Below, piece after piece: positions 1 to 8,511 of a stretch of DNA of 26,336 nt. Both the position numbers and the translations under genes were made by a program. The stretch is from NCBI GenBank assembly GCA_023391095.1, contig JAEWBN010000015.1, forward strand, positions 1 to 26,336, written 5' to 3'. The DNA comes from Pseudomonadota bacterium (lineage in GTDB: Bacteria > Pseudomonadota > Alphaproteobacteria > Rhizobiales > Devosiaceae). The stretch's first letter is position 1. Every line of letters begins with the position of its first letter. Under the pieces are notes generated by a model. It made no database searches, was not told the DNA's origin, and was given only the letters and a program-made list of their open reading frames with translations.

Positions 1-87
1 CTGCTCGAGCCGATCGGCAACATCCCGCCGGCCGAAGCCGAGGCCAACTACTACGCTGCGCTGGAACACGCAGCCATGGCCGCATAA
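1..87 (+). CDS. IS3-family transposase (OrfB), C-terminal 28 residues only
   Basis: The frame is open from base 1 and ends at TAA 85-87. The peptide begins LLEPIGNIPPAEAEANYY and ends EHAAMAA. This is the typical extreme C-terminus of IS3-family OrfB (rve/DDE integrase) transposases, just after the catalytic core, which itself is not visible. The protein catalyses IS transposition through a circular intermediate in this family. The gene is cut by the window edge, not by a mutation that can be seen. Confidence 0.8.
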   Translation: MLEPIGNIPPAEAEANYYAALEHAAMAA

Positions 88-126
88 CTTAACACCAACG
101 GTCTCCGGTAAACCCGGTGCGGTTCA
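1..126 (+). mobile_element. IS3-family insertion sequence, right-end fragment (left copy)
   Basis: The window begins inside an insertion sequence. It contains the last codons of a transposase and about 39 bases of non-coding end, finishing in GGTGCGGTTCA at 126. The reverse complement of the end starts TGAACCGCACCGGG, the style of terminal inverted repeat seen in IS3-family elements. The 126 bases are identical, inverted, to 26207-26332, and identity stops exactly at 126, which places the element boundary. The rest of the element lies outside the window, so the exact IS name cannot be given. Confidence 0.85.
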
Positions 127-135
127 CAGCACATT

Positions 136-345
136 GTGAACCGTGTTGAAGAGTTGCTTAGGCCTGGGCCGAAGATGACCGTTAAGCAAATTCTGTATGA
201 GCTGGCCCTCGGTGAACAACTTAGCCAGTCTCAGCTCCAATCGATTATCTACAGGGAGGTCAAGCGAGGTCGTTTCCGAGAAGCTGGTCGAACTGGCTTC
301 AACGAACTGATCATCAAGCTAGGTGATGCGCCGGGTCATGAATAG
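136..345 (+). CDS. Small hypothetical protein, possibly 5'-truncated by the IS
   Basis: This is a 69-residue reading frame from GTG 136 to TAG 343-345, starting only nine bases after the IS end. The frame stays open upstream into the IS, so the true N-terminus may have been removed by the insertion. The middle (MTVKQILYELALGEQLSQ, then REVKRGRFREAG and NELIIKL) has the helix-turn-helix plus basic-wing look of a small DNA-binding domain. That is a pattern impression, not a family assignment. No convincing ribosome site precedes the GTG. It stands just before a cluster of palindromes (364-399) that could be its target. It could also be a gene remnant. Confidence 0.35.
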   Translation: MNRVEELLRPGPKMTVKQILYELALGEQLSQSQLQSIIYREVKRGRFREAGRTGFNELIIKLGDAPGHE

Positions 346-982
346 GGAGTATCGCTGCATTCCGCGTAACGTTATTAGAGAATAACGTTACGTAACGCGC
401 TTCCGAATTGCCTTACCGTGAAAAAATCATGGTTCGCCGAAATGACTTAAACCACTGTCACCGCTTATCTTTTGGCCTGGATTCTCCGCCGCCCTTGCAC
501 GTCCGTTTCGGCAGCCGCAGGTTTCAGCGCTGCCGGCCACGGATGGGTCTCATCTGGCCAAGGACTGCAAATCTGCATAGTTCAACTGCATGCATGCGCG
601 CATGCGCACCCGTCATTCTGTCCGGCGCGGCGAGAGCAGGAGGTACTATAGTTCGGGGCATCGGTGCTGCAGGTCCAGCAGCATGCGGCTTCCCAGGTGG
701 CCGTCAGCGATACGAAACTTGCCATTCGTTCGGCTCCCCATGGGTAGCAGGAGTGGGGCCGATTGCGGACTGGCCGCTCTCAGTCAGCTTATGAGGAAAG
801 CTGCCAAGGGAGGCAGTAGGATGAAGCAAGTTCTGCACACGACAGCGACGTCAATTCCCTCTCAAACCAGCGCCAACAGCTTACGGGCGATATAAGCTTT
901 CCCTATAGCTCCTTACATTTTTTACAGCTTGTTTATAGGTGCGGTGCCTTGCAGTTTGGGATCAAACGGCAAGGTAAGCAGA
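346..982. other. Mostly non-coding stretch between IS-proximal ORF and catabolic operon
   Basis: I find no credible gene here. The open frames at 408-794 and 590-895 have Arg/Ser/Cys-rich translations with no domain signature. The stretch holds the nested palindromes at 364-399, an alternating pyrimidine-purine run at 587-609, and the presumed promoter region of the aldehyde dehydrogenase operon (about 890-980, locally AT-rich). In that last part CCTATA (902-907) and TATAGG (934-939) form a short spaced inverted repeat, a possible but weak regulator site. Confidence 0.6.
365..392. repeat. Perfect 12-bp inverted repeat with 4-base loop (operator or hairpin)
   Basis: The arms CGTAACGTTATT (365-376) and AATAACGTTACG (381-392) are exact reverse complements separated by AGAG. 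A second, overlapping perfect palindrome CGTTACGTAACG occupies 386-397, and TAACGTTA occurs at 367-374 and again at 383-390. There is no T-run after it, so an intrinsic terminator is unlikely. Repeated half-sites of this type are more like binding sites for a dimeric regulator. The regulator is unknown, though the adjacent small ORF at 136-345 is a candidate. Confidence 0.6.
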
Positions 983-2422
983 ATGAACAGCAGCAGCATT
1001 TTCGTGGATGGCCAGTGGGTCACTCCTGTGAGCGGTCAGACCTTGGACATGGTGGCGCCGTCCACGGGTGAGAAAATTGGAACGATTGCACGTGGCGGGG
1101 CCGCCGACATCGATCTGGCCGTCAAGGCCGCCCGTCGTGCCTTCGAGGGGCCGTGGGGCCAGCTCGCCGCCGTCGATCGCGGCCGACTGCTGACTAGGTT
1201 GGGCCAGAAAATCCTAGAGCACGAGGACGAGCTGACTGCCCTTGAAGCACTCGACACTGGCAAGGCGCTGAAGCTGGCGCGCAACGACATCAAGGCGGTA
1301 GCGCGCTACTTCGAATTCTATGGCGGCGCGGCGGACAAGCTTCATGGCGACACCATTCCTTTCCTCAACGGCTACCAGGTGATGATCCTGCGCGAGCCGC
1401 GCGGCGTCACCGGCCATATCATTCCGTGGAACTACCCGGCCCAGATGTTCGGGCGCACCTTGGGTCCCGCGCTCGCTGCCGGCAATGCCGCGGTCCTCAA
1501 GCCGGCCGAAGAAGCTTGTCTCTCCTGCATTCGCCTCACCGAACTGGCGGCCGAGGTGGGCTTCCCTGACGGTGCAATCAATCTCGTGCCCGGTTTGGGC
1601 GAAGAAGCCGGCGCCGCGCTCAGCAGCCACCCAGATATCGACCTCATTTCCTTTACCGGCTCGCCGGAAGTGGGCGTGCTGATCCAGAAGTCGGCGGCGG
1701 AAAACCACGTTCCCTGCGTGCTGGAGCTGGGCGGCAAGTCGCCGCAGATCGTCTTCGCCGATGCCGATCACGCCAAGGCCATCGAGACTATCGTCTCGGC
1801 ACTGGTGCAGAATACCGGGCAGACCTGCTCGGCGGGCAGCCGCGTCCTGATCGAGCGCTCGATCTATGATCAGTTCATGGCCCAGCTCACGCGGCGCTTC
1901 AAGCAGCTGCGCGCGGGTCCGCATGACATGGACCTCGATTGCGGTCCGGTCATCTCCAAGGTGCAGCAGGAGCGAGTGCAGGGTTTCCTTGATCGTGCCA
2001 AAGCCGACAACATCGAGATTGCGGCGCAGGGCCAGGTGCATGAGAACGCCGCTGAAGGTGGCTATTTCGTGCCACCCACGCTGTTCCGCCTCGTCCCCCG
2101 GGATCATGAGCTCGCGCTAGACGAAGTGTTTGGACCGGTGCTCGCCGCCATCCCCTTCGACGATGAGGCCGACGCCATCCGCCTCGCCAACGGTACAGAC
2201 TTCGGCCTGATCGCCGGCGTGTGGACCGATAGCGGCGCGCGGCAGATGCGCCTCGCCAAGGCCATTCGTGCCGGCCAGGTCTATGTCAACGGCTATGGAG
2301 CCGGCGGCGGCATCGAGTTGCCTTTCGGCGGCTTCAAGAAGAGCGGCCATGGCCGTGAGAAGGGCTTCGAGGCCCTCCGTGAATTTACCGTCGCCAAGAC
2401 CGTGGTCTTCAATCACGGCTAA
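983..2422 (+). CDS. NAD(P)-dependent aldehyde dehydrogenase
   Basis: This is a 479-residue aldehyde dehydrogenase superfamily enzyme, normal in length for the family, that oxidises an aldehyde to a carboxylic acid in the cytoplasm. Visible signatures are PWNYP (oxyanion-hole Asn about 150), FTGSPEVG (cofactor loop about 224), the general base Glu in LELGGKSP (about 248) and the nucleophile Cys in NTGQTCSAGSR (about 282). The frame is open from 929, but I chose ATG 983 because the extra 18 residues look non-coding and AAGG lies 9 bases upstream of this start. It is the first gene of the + strand catabolic cluster, 32 bases ahead of the TRAP binding protein. It probably acts after the alcohol dehydrogenase at 5279. 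The substrate cannot be read from sequence. Confidence 0.93.
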   Translation: MNSSSIFVDGQWVTPVSGQTLDMVAPSTGEKIGTIARGGAADIDLAVKAARRAFEGPWGQLAAVDRGRLLTRLGQKILEHEDELTALEALDTGKALKLARNDIKAVARYFEFYGGAADKLHGDTIPFLNGYQVMILREPRGVTGHIIPWNYPAQMFGRTLGPALAAGNAAVLKPAEEACLSCIRLTELAAEVGFPDGAINLVPGLGEEAGAALSSHPDIDLISFTGSPEVGVLIQKSAAENHVPCVLELGGKSPQIVFADADHAKAIETIVSALVQNTGQTCSAGSRVLIERSIYDQFMAQLTRRFKQLRAGPHDMDLDCGPVISKVQQERVQGFLDRAKADNIEIAAQGQVHENAAEGGYFVPPTLFRLVPRDHELALDEVFGPVLAAIPFDDEADAIRLANGTDFGLIAGVWTDSGARQMRLAKAIRAGQVYVNGYGAGGGIELPFGGFKKSGHGREKGFEALREFTVAKTVVFNHG

Positions 2423-2454
2423 CCCCAAACCGCATCATTCTCTGGGAGGAGAAC

Positions 2455-3465
2455 ATGAAAGCACTGACCACATCTGCCTCGATCCTCGTGTTGGGCGCCC
2501 TTATGGCTACCCAGCCTGCAACGGCCCAGGACATGCGCGCCCGTCTTGGCCATGTCTTTGCCACCAACAGCCCGGTCGATCAGGCAAGCAAGGCCTTCGC
2601 CCAGTGCGTCACCGACGGCACGAACAACGCCATTTCGATCACCGTCTTTCCAGACAGCCAGCTGGGTGGGGATGAAGCCATCGGCCGCGACCTGTCGCGC
2701 GGCGGCATCGAATTCGCGTTCCTCAATCCCGGCTCGCTGACCGGGCTCGATCCGCTGCTCGATATCCACTATCTGCCCTATATCGTCAGCAACAACGAGG
2801 AAGCCGACGCCGTCTTCTACAATCCCGATGGCATCCTGCAGACGACCATCCGCGACACCATGGCAAAGCATGGCATGCGGGCACTCGATTTCTTCGAGCT
2901 CGAATTCCGTGCGGTCACTAATTCGCAGCGTGCCGTCGAGACGCTCGCCGACATGAACGGCTTGCGTCTGCGCGTGCCCGGCTCCGTCGCCATCCGCAGC
3001 TTCTTCGAAGAAGCCGGGTCGCAGGCGGTGACGCTGCCGTTCCCCGAACTCTTCGTCGCCCTGCAGCAGGGCACGGTGGACGGCCAAGACAATGGCGCCA
3101 GCATCACCTACAACTCGCGCCTGTTCGAAGCGCAGAAGTTCATGACGCAGACCAACCATGTCTATGCCATGGGCACCGTTACGGTGAGTGAAGTCGTCTG
3201 GAGCCGGCTGTCGGAAGAACAGCAGGGCGTGGTGACCGAATGCGCCAACACTGCCGCCACCGACCAGATCGCTGCCAACCGCGCTGCCCAGGCCGAGTTC
3301 ATCGCCGGCATTGCTGAAGGCGGCGTCGAGGTCACCCAGCTGTCGCCCGAAGCGATGGCCGAATTCGTGGAACTGGGCCGCTCGCTGTGGACCAATCTCG
3401 AAAGCGCCTATGGTGCTGAGCGCATCCAAGCTCTTCGCGCCGAGGTCGGGGTCGATGGCCAGTGA
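2455..3465 (+). CDS. dctP: TRAP transporter substrate-binding protein DctP
   Basis: This is a periplasmic solute-binding protein of 336 residues for a tripartite ATP-independent transporter. A Sec signal peptide is clear: MKAL, a hydrophobic stretch to about residue 22, then a cleavage-like ATAQ near 24-27. The conserved DctP segment GLRLRVPGS (about 168-176), whose Arg binds the substrate carboxylate in this family, and ALQQGTVDGQDN (about 202-213) are present. A strong GGAGGAG Shine-Dalgarno lies just before ATG 2455. The last 11 bases overlap the dctQ start. The ligand is most likely an organic acid, since the family Arg is kept. Its identity is unknown. Confidence 0.95.
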   Translation: MKALTTSASILVLGALMATQPATAQDMRARLGHVFATNSPVDQASKAFAQCVTDGTNNAISITVFPDSQLGGDEAIGRDLSRGGIEFAFLNPGSLTGLDPLLDIHYLPYIVSNNEEADAVFYNPDGILQTTIRDTMAKHGMRALDFFELEFRAVTNSQRAVETLADMNGLRLRVPGSVAIRSFFEEAGSQAVTLPFPELFVALQQGTVDGQDNGASITYNSRLFEAQKFMTQTNHVYAMGTVTVSEVVWSRLSEEQQGVVTECANTAATDQIAANRAAQAEFIAGIAEGGVEVTQLSPEAMAEFVELGRSLWTNLESAYGAERIQALRAEVGVDGQ

Positions 3466-3994
3466 TCGGGACAGCACGGTAGCCCCAAGCGGGCTGCTGA
3501 CTGTGCTCAACACCTTCGAGGGCGGGCTCGCCGCCCTCGAGAAGCGTGTTGCTGCGCTGTCGATCTGCGCCATTCTGATTGGCGTGGGCCTCTCCATCGT
3601 GACCCGCGTCATCAGCCTGCCCCTGCCCAGCACCAACGAGCTCGCCGTCGTGGCCATGGCGCCGCTCACCTTTATCGGTGCGGCCTTTGCCTCCTACATG
3701 CACCAGCACATTACCATCGACATCATCGACGCCATTGCCAGCCGGCCGATCCGGCGGGTTGCCGCCATTCTGGCCTCGCTCAGCATGTGCATCTTTGCCG
3801 GCACCTATGGCTGGCTCGCCCTTTCGCTGCTGCAATATGCCTGGACGTCCGGGGAACGGCTGATCGATCTGGGCATCCCGGTCTGGATCCCGGTCGGTGC
3901 CATCGTCCTGGGCTCCGGGCTGATGCTGCTCCATGCCGCGCTGGACGTGCTTCGTCTCGTTCTTGGTCTGCCGCGGACGGGAGATGCCGAATGA
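3455..3994 (+). CDS. dctQ: TRAP transporter small permease DctQ
   Basis: This is a 179-residue membrane protein with about four hydrophobic helices (ALSICAILIGVGLSIV, the VVAMAPLTFIGAAFASY region, the AILASLSMCIFAGTYGW region and a last helix near PVGAIVLGSGLMLLHAA). That is the size and pattern of the TRAP small subunit, which scaffolds the large permease. The frame is open upstream to 3311 but that part is dctP in another frame. ATG 3455 overlaps the dctP stop by 11 bases, and the stop overlaps the dctM start as ATGA, so the three transporter genes look translationally coupled. Confidence 0.92.
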   Translation: MASDRDSTVAPSGLLTVLNTFEGGLAALEKRVAALSICAILIGVGLSIVTRVISLPLPSTNELAVVAMAPLTFIGAAFASYMHQHITIDIIDAIASRPIRRVAAILASLSMCIFAGTYGWLALSLLQYAWTSGERLIDLGIPVWIPVGAIVLGSGLMLLHAALDVLRLVLGLPRTGDAE

Positions 3995-5265
3995 CCTTGA
4001 CCATCTTCATCCTTCTGGCACTCCTCGTCATCGGAACGCCGATCGCTGCGGCTTTCGCCCTCGGCGTCTTCCTCAATGCCGGACAGCTCAATGTCTGGCT
4101 CGATTCCCTAGCCAGCATCCCCTATGACGGCATTTCCGGCTTCGCGCTTGTGGCGATCCCGCTGTTCATCCTCGTTGGGGAGTTGATGAACCGCGGCGGG
4201 CTTGCGGCCTCGCTGGCGGCGCTTGCCGATCGCCTGATCGGGCGTTTGCGCGGTGCCTTCGGCTATATCATGATCCTGGCCAGCGGCTTTCTGGGCGCCA
4301 TCACCGGTTCGTCGGTGGCGACAGTCGCCGCTATCGGCGGCACGCTGGGGCCCGAAATGGTGGCGCGCGGCTATCCGCGTGGCTATGTCGCCTCGCTCAA
4401 TGCCGCCGCTGGTCTTCTGGGCGTGCTGATCCCGCCCTCCATCCCGCTGATCATCTATGGCTCCTCCGTCGGCGTCTCCATCACCCAGCTTTTTCTCGCC
4501 ACCATCGTGCCGGGCATCCTTGTCGGGGTGACTTTCGCCGCCGTGCACTGGTTCCGTTCTCGGGCACTGCTGCCCAATGGTCGCGAGGTGGTCGCCGCAG
4601 GCGGTTCGCCGGGTATCCAGGGCTCTGCCTCGCGCGGCAAGACGCTGTCTGCCGTGTTCATGCCGATCCTGGTTCTGGGCGGCATCTATGGCGGCTGGTT
4701 CACGCCCACCGAAGCAGCTGCCGCCGCCTGCATCTATGCCATCGTGGTGGTCCTGCTGCAGCGTTCGCTGTCACCCAAGGACGTGGTGCAGACCATCTAC
4801 ATGGCGGTAATCCCGGCCGCTGCGATCCTGTTGATCATCGGCATGACCGGTATCCTCAACCGCGCCATGATCCTCAATCAGGTGCCGCAGGATCTGGCAG
4901 CCTTCATGACCGGGCTCTTTGCCGATCCGATCCTGTTCCTTCTGGCGGTCAACCTGCTGCTCTTCGTGGTCGGCATGTTCATGGAAACCAATGCGGCAGT
5001 TCTGCTGATGGCACCCTTGCTGGCGCCCTCCGCCGCCGCCTTCGGCATCGATCCGGTGCATTTCGCCATCATCGTGGTCACCAATATCGAGATCGGTCTG
5101 ATCACGCCGCCGCTGGCCGCCAATCTCTTTGTCGCGGCGCGCACCAACAACGTGCCACTGATCGAGATGCTGCGCCATTTCGGCTGGTTCCTGGGCGCCG
5201 CCATCCTGGCCCTGGCTCTTATCACTTATGTACCGGCCTTTGCGCTCTGGTACCGGTTCTTCTGA
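3991..5265 (+). CDS. dctM: TRAP transporter large permease DctM
   Basis: This is a 424-residue polytopic inner-membrane protein of the TRAP large-permease family, which couples solute import to the sodium or proton gradient. Typical family segments are seen: GFLGAITGSSVATVAAIGGTLG near residues 98-117, an LLGVLIPPSIPLIIYG block near 145-160, and ETNAAVLLMAPLLAP near 332-346. About eleven to twelve hydrophobic helices are visible. The start ATG 3991 overlaps the dctQ stop (ATGA). The longer upstream frame belongs to dctQ read in another phase. Thirteen bases separate it from the alcohol dehydrogenase, consistent with one transcript. Confidence 0.95.
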   Translation: MTLTIFILLALLVIGTPIAAAFALGVFLNAGQLNVWLDSLASIPYDGISGFALVAIPLFILVGELMNRGGLAASLAALADRLIGRLRGAFGYIMILASGFLGAITGSSVATVAAIGGTLGPEMVARGYPRGYVASLNAAAGLLGVLIPPSIPLIIYGSSVGVSITQLFLATIVPGILVGVTFAAVHWFRSRALLPNGREVVAAGGSPGIQGSASRGKTLSAVFMPILVLGGIYGGWFTPTEAAAAACIYAIVVVLLQRSLSPKDVVQTIYMAVIPAAAILLIIGMTGILNRAMILNQVPQDLAAFMTGLFADPILFLLAVNLLLFVVGMFMETNAAVLLMAPLLAPSAAAFGIDPVHFAIIVVTNIEIGLITPPLAANLFVAARTNNVPLIEMLRHFGWFLGAAILALALITYVPAFALWYRFF

Positions 5266-5278
5266 AGGATAGTCACCC

Positions 5279-6391
5279 ATGACCATCATCCCATCGACAT
5301 CCCGGGCAGCCGTGCTGCGCAAGTTCGGCGAACCGCTGCAGATCGAGGACGTGCCGGTGCCCGACAGGCTCGAGGCCGGCGCCCTTCTGGTCAAGACCAG
5401 TGCCTGCTCGATCTGCGGTACCGACGTGCATCTTTCCGGCGGTGGCCTGGCGCTCAAGGTCGATCTGCCGGTGATCATCGGCCATGAGATGACCGGCCGC
5501 ATCGTGGCCATGGGCGACAACGCCTCGCGCGACAGCGTCGGGCAGGACCTCAAGATCGGCGACCGTATCCTTTGGACCCATACGTCCTGCGGATCGTGCT
5601 TCTACTGCACCGTCGCCAAGCAGCCGACGCTGTGCGAAAACCGGCGCGCCTATATGTACGAAACCATGGCGAACTATCCCTATCTGCTGGGTGGATTCTC
5701 CGAATATGGCTACGTGCTGCCCCAGTCGGGCCGCATCAAGGTGCCCGATACGGTGGCGGACGACCTGGCGAGCCTCTGCTCCTGCGCCTTCCGCTCGGTC
5801 ATGAACGCCATGAACAATCTGGGCGAGATCGAAGCGCATGAACATGTGCTGATCCAGGGCGTTGGTCCCCTTGGACTTCTGGCCACTGCCGTGGCCCGGG
5901 CGCGTGGCGCACGCAGCGTCATTGCCATCGGCTCGCCGCAAGCCCGGCTCGAACTGGCCGGAGAACTGGGCGCCGAACAGGTGCTGTCGATCGAGAACAC
6001 CACGCATGCCGAGCGCCTCGAACAGGTGCGAAGCCTCACCGGCGGGCGCGGTGCCGACATCGTCATGGAGTTCACCGGCCATCCCGGCGCCTTCGGCGAA
6101 GGTCTCGACCTCGTGCGCAAGGGCGGCCGCTATGTGGTGGTCGGCCAGCTGGGCGACAAGGAAACCACGATCAAGCCCTCCACCATCGTCAAGAACAACA
6201 TCCGGGTCATCGGCTCGTTCTCCGGCGATGCGCGCAGTTACTGGCAGGCGCTGGAATTCGCAGCCCAGCACCAGGCGCAGATCCCCATGCACAAGATCCT
6301 GACCGGGCGCTACCGCCTCGACGAGGTCAACACCGCACTCGACCGGATGCGACGGTACGAGGAAGTCAAACCCGTCATCGAATTCACCTAA
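5279..6391 (+). CDS. Zinc-dependent medium-chain alcohol dehydrogenase
   Basis: This is a 370-residue MDR-family dehydrogenase that interconverts an alcohol or polyol and its carbonyl compound with NAD(P). Catalytic-zinc residues appear in CSICGTDVH (Cys about 46) and GHEMTG (His about 69). The structural-zinc lobe has four Cys in CGSCFYC...LC (about 104, 107, 110, 119). The nucleotide fold is in GVGPLGLLATAVARARGA (about 195). GAAGGAT lies upstream of ATG 5279. Its position directly after the TRAP genes and with an aldehyde dehydrogenase in the same cluster suggests a two-step oxidation of the imported compound or of a derivative. A threonine- or sorbitol-dehydrogenase-like activity is also possible. 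Confidence 0.93.
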   Translation: MTIIPSTSRAAVLRKFGEPLQIEDVPVPDRLEAGALLVKTSACSICGTDVHLSGGGLALKVDLPVIIGHEMTGRIVAMGDNASRDSVGQDLKIGDRILWTHTSCGSCFYCTVAKQPTLCENRRAYMYETMANYPYLLGGFSEYGYVLPQSGRIKVPDTVADDLASLCSCAFRSVMNAMNNLGEIEAHEHVLIQGVGPLGLLATAVARARGARSVIAIGSPQARLELAGELGAEQVLSIENTTHAERLEQVRSLTGGRGADIVMEFTGHPGAFGEGLDLVRKGGRYVVVGQLGDKETTIKPSTIVKNNIRVIGSFSGDARSYWQALEFAAQHQAQIPMHKILTGRYRLDEVNTALDRMRRYEEVKPVIEFT

Positions 6392-6402
6392 GAAGCAGAC
6401 CC

Positions 6403-7599
6403 ATGCACGCATTTGATCCCAATGCGCGCGGACCCCTCGACGGCGTCCGCGTGATCGACATGTCACGCCTTGTCGCAGGCAATATGACCACGCACGTGCT
6501 GGCCGATTACGGCGCCGACGTCATCAAGATCGAGCGCCCCGGCAAGGGCGACGACCTGCGCAACTGGCGCTGCAAGGACCAGGAAATCTACTGGAAGGTC
6601 TATTCCCGCAACAAGCGCAGCTTTGTTTGCGACATCAAGACCGATGCCGGCCGGCAGGATCTGGTGGACCTGATAGGTTCGGCACAGGTGCTGGTGGAAA
6701 ACTTCGTGCCGGGCACGCTGGAAAAGTGGGGGCTCGGACCGGATGATCTCGCCGCCATCAATCCCAAGCTGATCGTGCTGCGGATTTCCGGCTGGGGCCA
6801 GAGCGGTCCCTATGCCGACCGTCCCGGTTTCGGCACCCTCGTTGAGGCCATGTCTGGCTGGGCCTACCTTAACGGCCATCCCGACAAGCCGCCGACCCTG
6901 CCGCCACTGGCCATGGCCGACATGATCGCCGGCCTCTATGGCGTTGCTGCCGTTCTGACCGCTCTGCGCGTCGCCGAGCAGCCGGGCGGCAAGGGCCAGG
7001 TCATCGACCTGTCGCTGTTCGAACCCATCCTCTCCATCATCGCCTCGGAGGCGGCGCAAGTGCAACTCACCGGCACCCCCACCATGCGCGCCGGCAACCA
7101 GTCCAGCCACACCTCGCCCCGCAATGTCTATCGCTGCGCCGATGGCAACTATGTGGCCCTTTCGGGTTCGATGCAGTCCATGGCCATGCGCATTTTCGAT
7201 ACCATCGGCCGCCCCGAACTGAAGGACGACCCCCGTTTCGCTACCAATGACGCGCGGGTCGAACACCGCGACGAGGTCGACGTGGTCATCGGCGAGTTCA
7301 TTGCACGGCGCAGTCAGGCGGAGAACCTCGCCCTCTTTGAAGAAGCCGAGGTTACGGTTGGTCCGGTCTGCTCCATGGGCGATCTAATGGATCACCCCTA
7401 TGTGCGGGGCAGGGAAGTGCTGGTCGATCTGCCTGACGCGGACATGGGCAGCGTGCCCATGCACAACATCGTGCCACGCATGTCGGGCACGCCCGGCCGC
7501 TTCCGCCGGCCCGCGCCGCAACTGGGCGAGCACAATGGCGAGATCGCGCAGGAACTGGCGACCCGTCGCGCCCAACAGGGCGAGGCGCGTCATGGCTGA
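6403..7599 (+). CDS. Class III (CaiB/BaiF family) CoA-transferase
   Basis: This is a 398-residue cytoplasmic enzyme that moves CoA from an acyl-CoA donor to a carboxylic acid through an aspartyl-CoA intermediate. Visible signatures are an N-terminal LDGVRVIDMSRLVAGNMTTHVLA block, GADVIKIERPGKGDD (about 38-52), VLVENFVPGTLEKWGLG (about 97-112) and LAMADMIAGLYG, whose Asp at about 173 is in the position of the family catalytic Asp. It lies 11 bases after the alcohol dehydrogenase and its stop overlaps the start of the lyase gene. The pairing with a CitE-like lyase suggests that it activates the acid the lyase then cleaves. Confidence 0.94.
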   Translation: MHAFDPNARGPLDGVRVIDMSRLVAGNMTTHVLADYGADVIKIERPGKGDDLRNWRCKDQEIYWKVYSRNKRSFVCDIKTDAGRQDLVDLIGSAQVLVENFVPGTLEKWGLGPDDLAAINPKLIVLRISGWGQSGPYADRPGFGTLVEAMSGWAYLNGHPDKPPTLPPLAMADMIAGLYGVAAVLTALRVAEQPGGKGQVIDLSLFEPILSIIASEAAQVQLTGTPTMRAGNQSSHTSPRNVYRCADGNYVALSGSMQSMAMRIFDTIGRPELKDDPRFATNDARVEHRDEVDVVIGEFIARRSQAENLALFEEAEVTVGPVCSMGDLMDHPYVRGREVLVDLPDADMGSVPMHNIVPRMSGTPGRFRRPAPQLGEHNGEIAQELATRRAQQGEARHG

Positions 7600-8473
7600 G
7601 CGTGATCTGCCCCATTGGCGCTCCATCCTCTTCGTGCCGGTGCTGAACGAGCGCTTCGTTGCCGGCGCGCCGAGCCGCGGTGCCGACTGCATCCAGCTCG
7701 ATCTTGAAGACGCCATCCCGCCCGATCAGAAGGAAGCGGCGCGGCAAAAGGTAGGCGAAGTGGCCGATGCTCTGGCCGGGGCCGGCTGCGACGTCATTGT
7801 CCGCATCAACCGGCCCTGGCGCATGGCGCTGGCCGATGTGGCAGCCTCGCTCCGTGCATCGGTCAAGGCACTGACCTTGCCCAAGGTCCCCAGCGCCGGG
7901 CATGTGCTGGCGCTTTGCGAAGTGCTCGACGAGATCGAGCGCGAGCGCGGCATGCCTCTCGGCCACACAAGGCTGATCGTCATGATCGAAACCGCCGAAG
8001 CATTGTCGCGCATGGAGGAGATTACGCGCGCTAGCGATCGCATCATCGGCCTCATCGTCGGTGCCGAGGATCTGGCGGTGTCCATGGGCATGCGCCCCAA
8101 GCATCAGTCGCTGCTGGTGCCCAATGTGCAGGCCGTGGCTGCCGCCAGGGCAGCGGGCTGCATGCCGCTGGGCTTTGTTGGCTCAGTCGCGGGCTATTCC
8201 GATCTCGACAGTTATCGCGATCTGATCCGCGAGGCTCGTGACCTTGGCTTCACCGGCGCCTTTGCCATCCACCCCAATCAGGTGGCGGTGCTCAACAGCG
8301 AATTTTCTCCATCCGAGGCCGAGGTTGCTGCGGCCCGTGCACTGATCGAGGCCTTCGAAACCGGCATGCGCGAGGGTCGGGGGGCGATCAGCTACAATGG
8401 AAAGATGGTCGATCTGCCTGTCGTCGATCAGGCGCGGGCCGTGCTGGCGGCGCATGCGCGGTTCGCCTCCTGA
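7592..8473 (+). CDS. HpcH/HpaI (CitE-like) beta-hydroxyacyl-CoA lyase
   Basis: This is a 293-residue TIM-barrel lyase of the CitE/malyl-CoA/citramalyl-CoA lyase family, which splits a beta-hydroxyacyl-CoA into an acyl-CoA and a 2-oxoacid with magnesium. Seen are RSILFVPV (about 10), LDLEDAIPPDQK (about 36-47), the substrate-binding Arg in VRINRPW (about 71), metal ligands Glu in IVMIETAEAL (about 133) and Asp in VGAEDLA (about 160), and AIHPNQV near 225. ATG 7592 overlaps the CoA-transferase stop (ATGGCTGA), while the frame upstream is noise from that gene. With the transferase it forms an activation and cleavage pair. Whether glyoxylate, pyruvate or another oxoacid is released cannot be decided. 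Confidence 0.93.
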   Translation: MAERDLPHWRSILFVPVLNERFVAGAPSRGADCIQLDLEDAIPPDQKEAARQKVGEVADALAGAGCDVIVRINRPWRMALADVAASLRASVKALTLPKVPSAGHVLALCEVLDEIERERGMPLGHTRLIVMIETAEALSRMEEITRASDRIIGLIVGAEDLAVSMGMRPKHQSLLVPNVQAVAAARAAGCMPLGFVGSVAGYSDLDSYRDLIREARDLGFTGAFAIHPNQVAVLNSEFSPSEAEVAAARALIEAFETGMREGRGAISYNGKMVDLPVVDQARAVLAAHARFAS

Positions 8474-8511
8474 GCTGGGTTGGGCTATAGGGTGACCCGA
8501 ACTGCCGGGAG

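Noticed and set aside
408..895. Two overlapping + strand ORFs as genes
   Set aside because: They have odd Arg/Ser/Cys-rich composition, no ribosome site and no family signature.
2419..3669. 416-codon - strand open frame
   Set aside because: It is antisense to dctP, which has a signal peptide and family motifs.
5273..6466. 397-codon - strand open frame
   Set aside because: It is antisense to the zinc alcohol dehydrogenase, whose metal ligands are complete.
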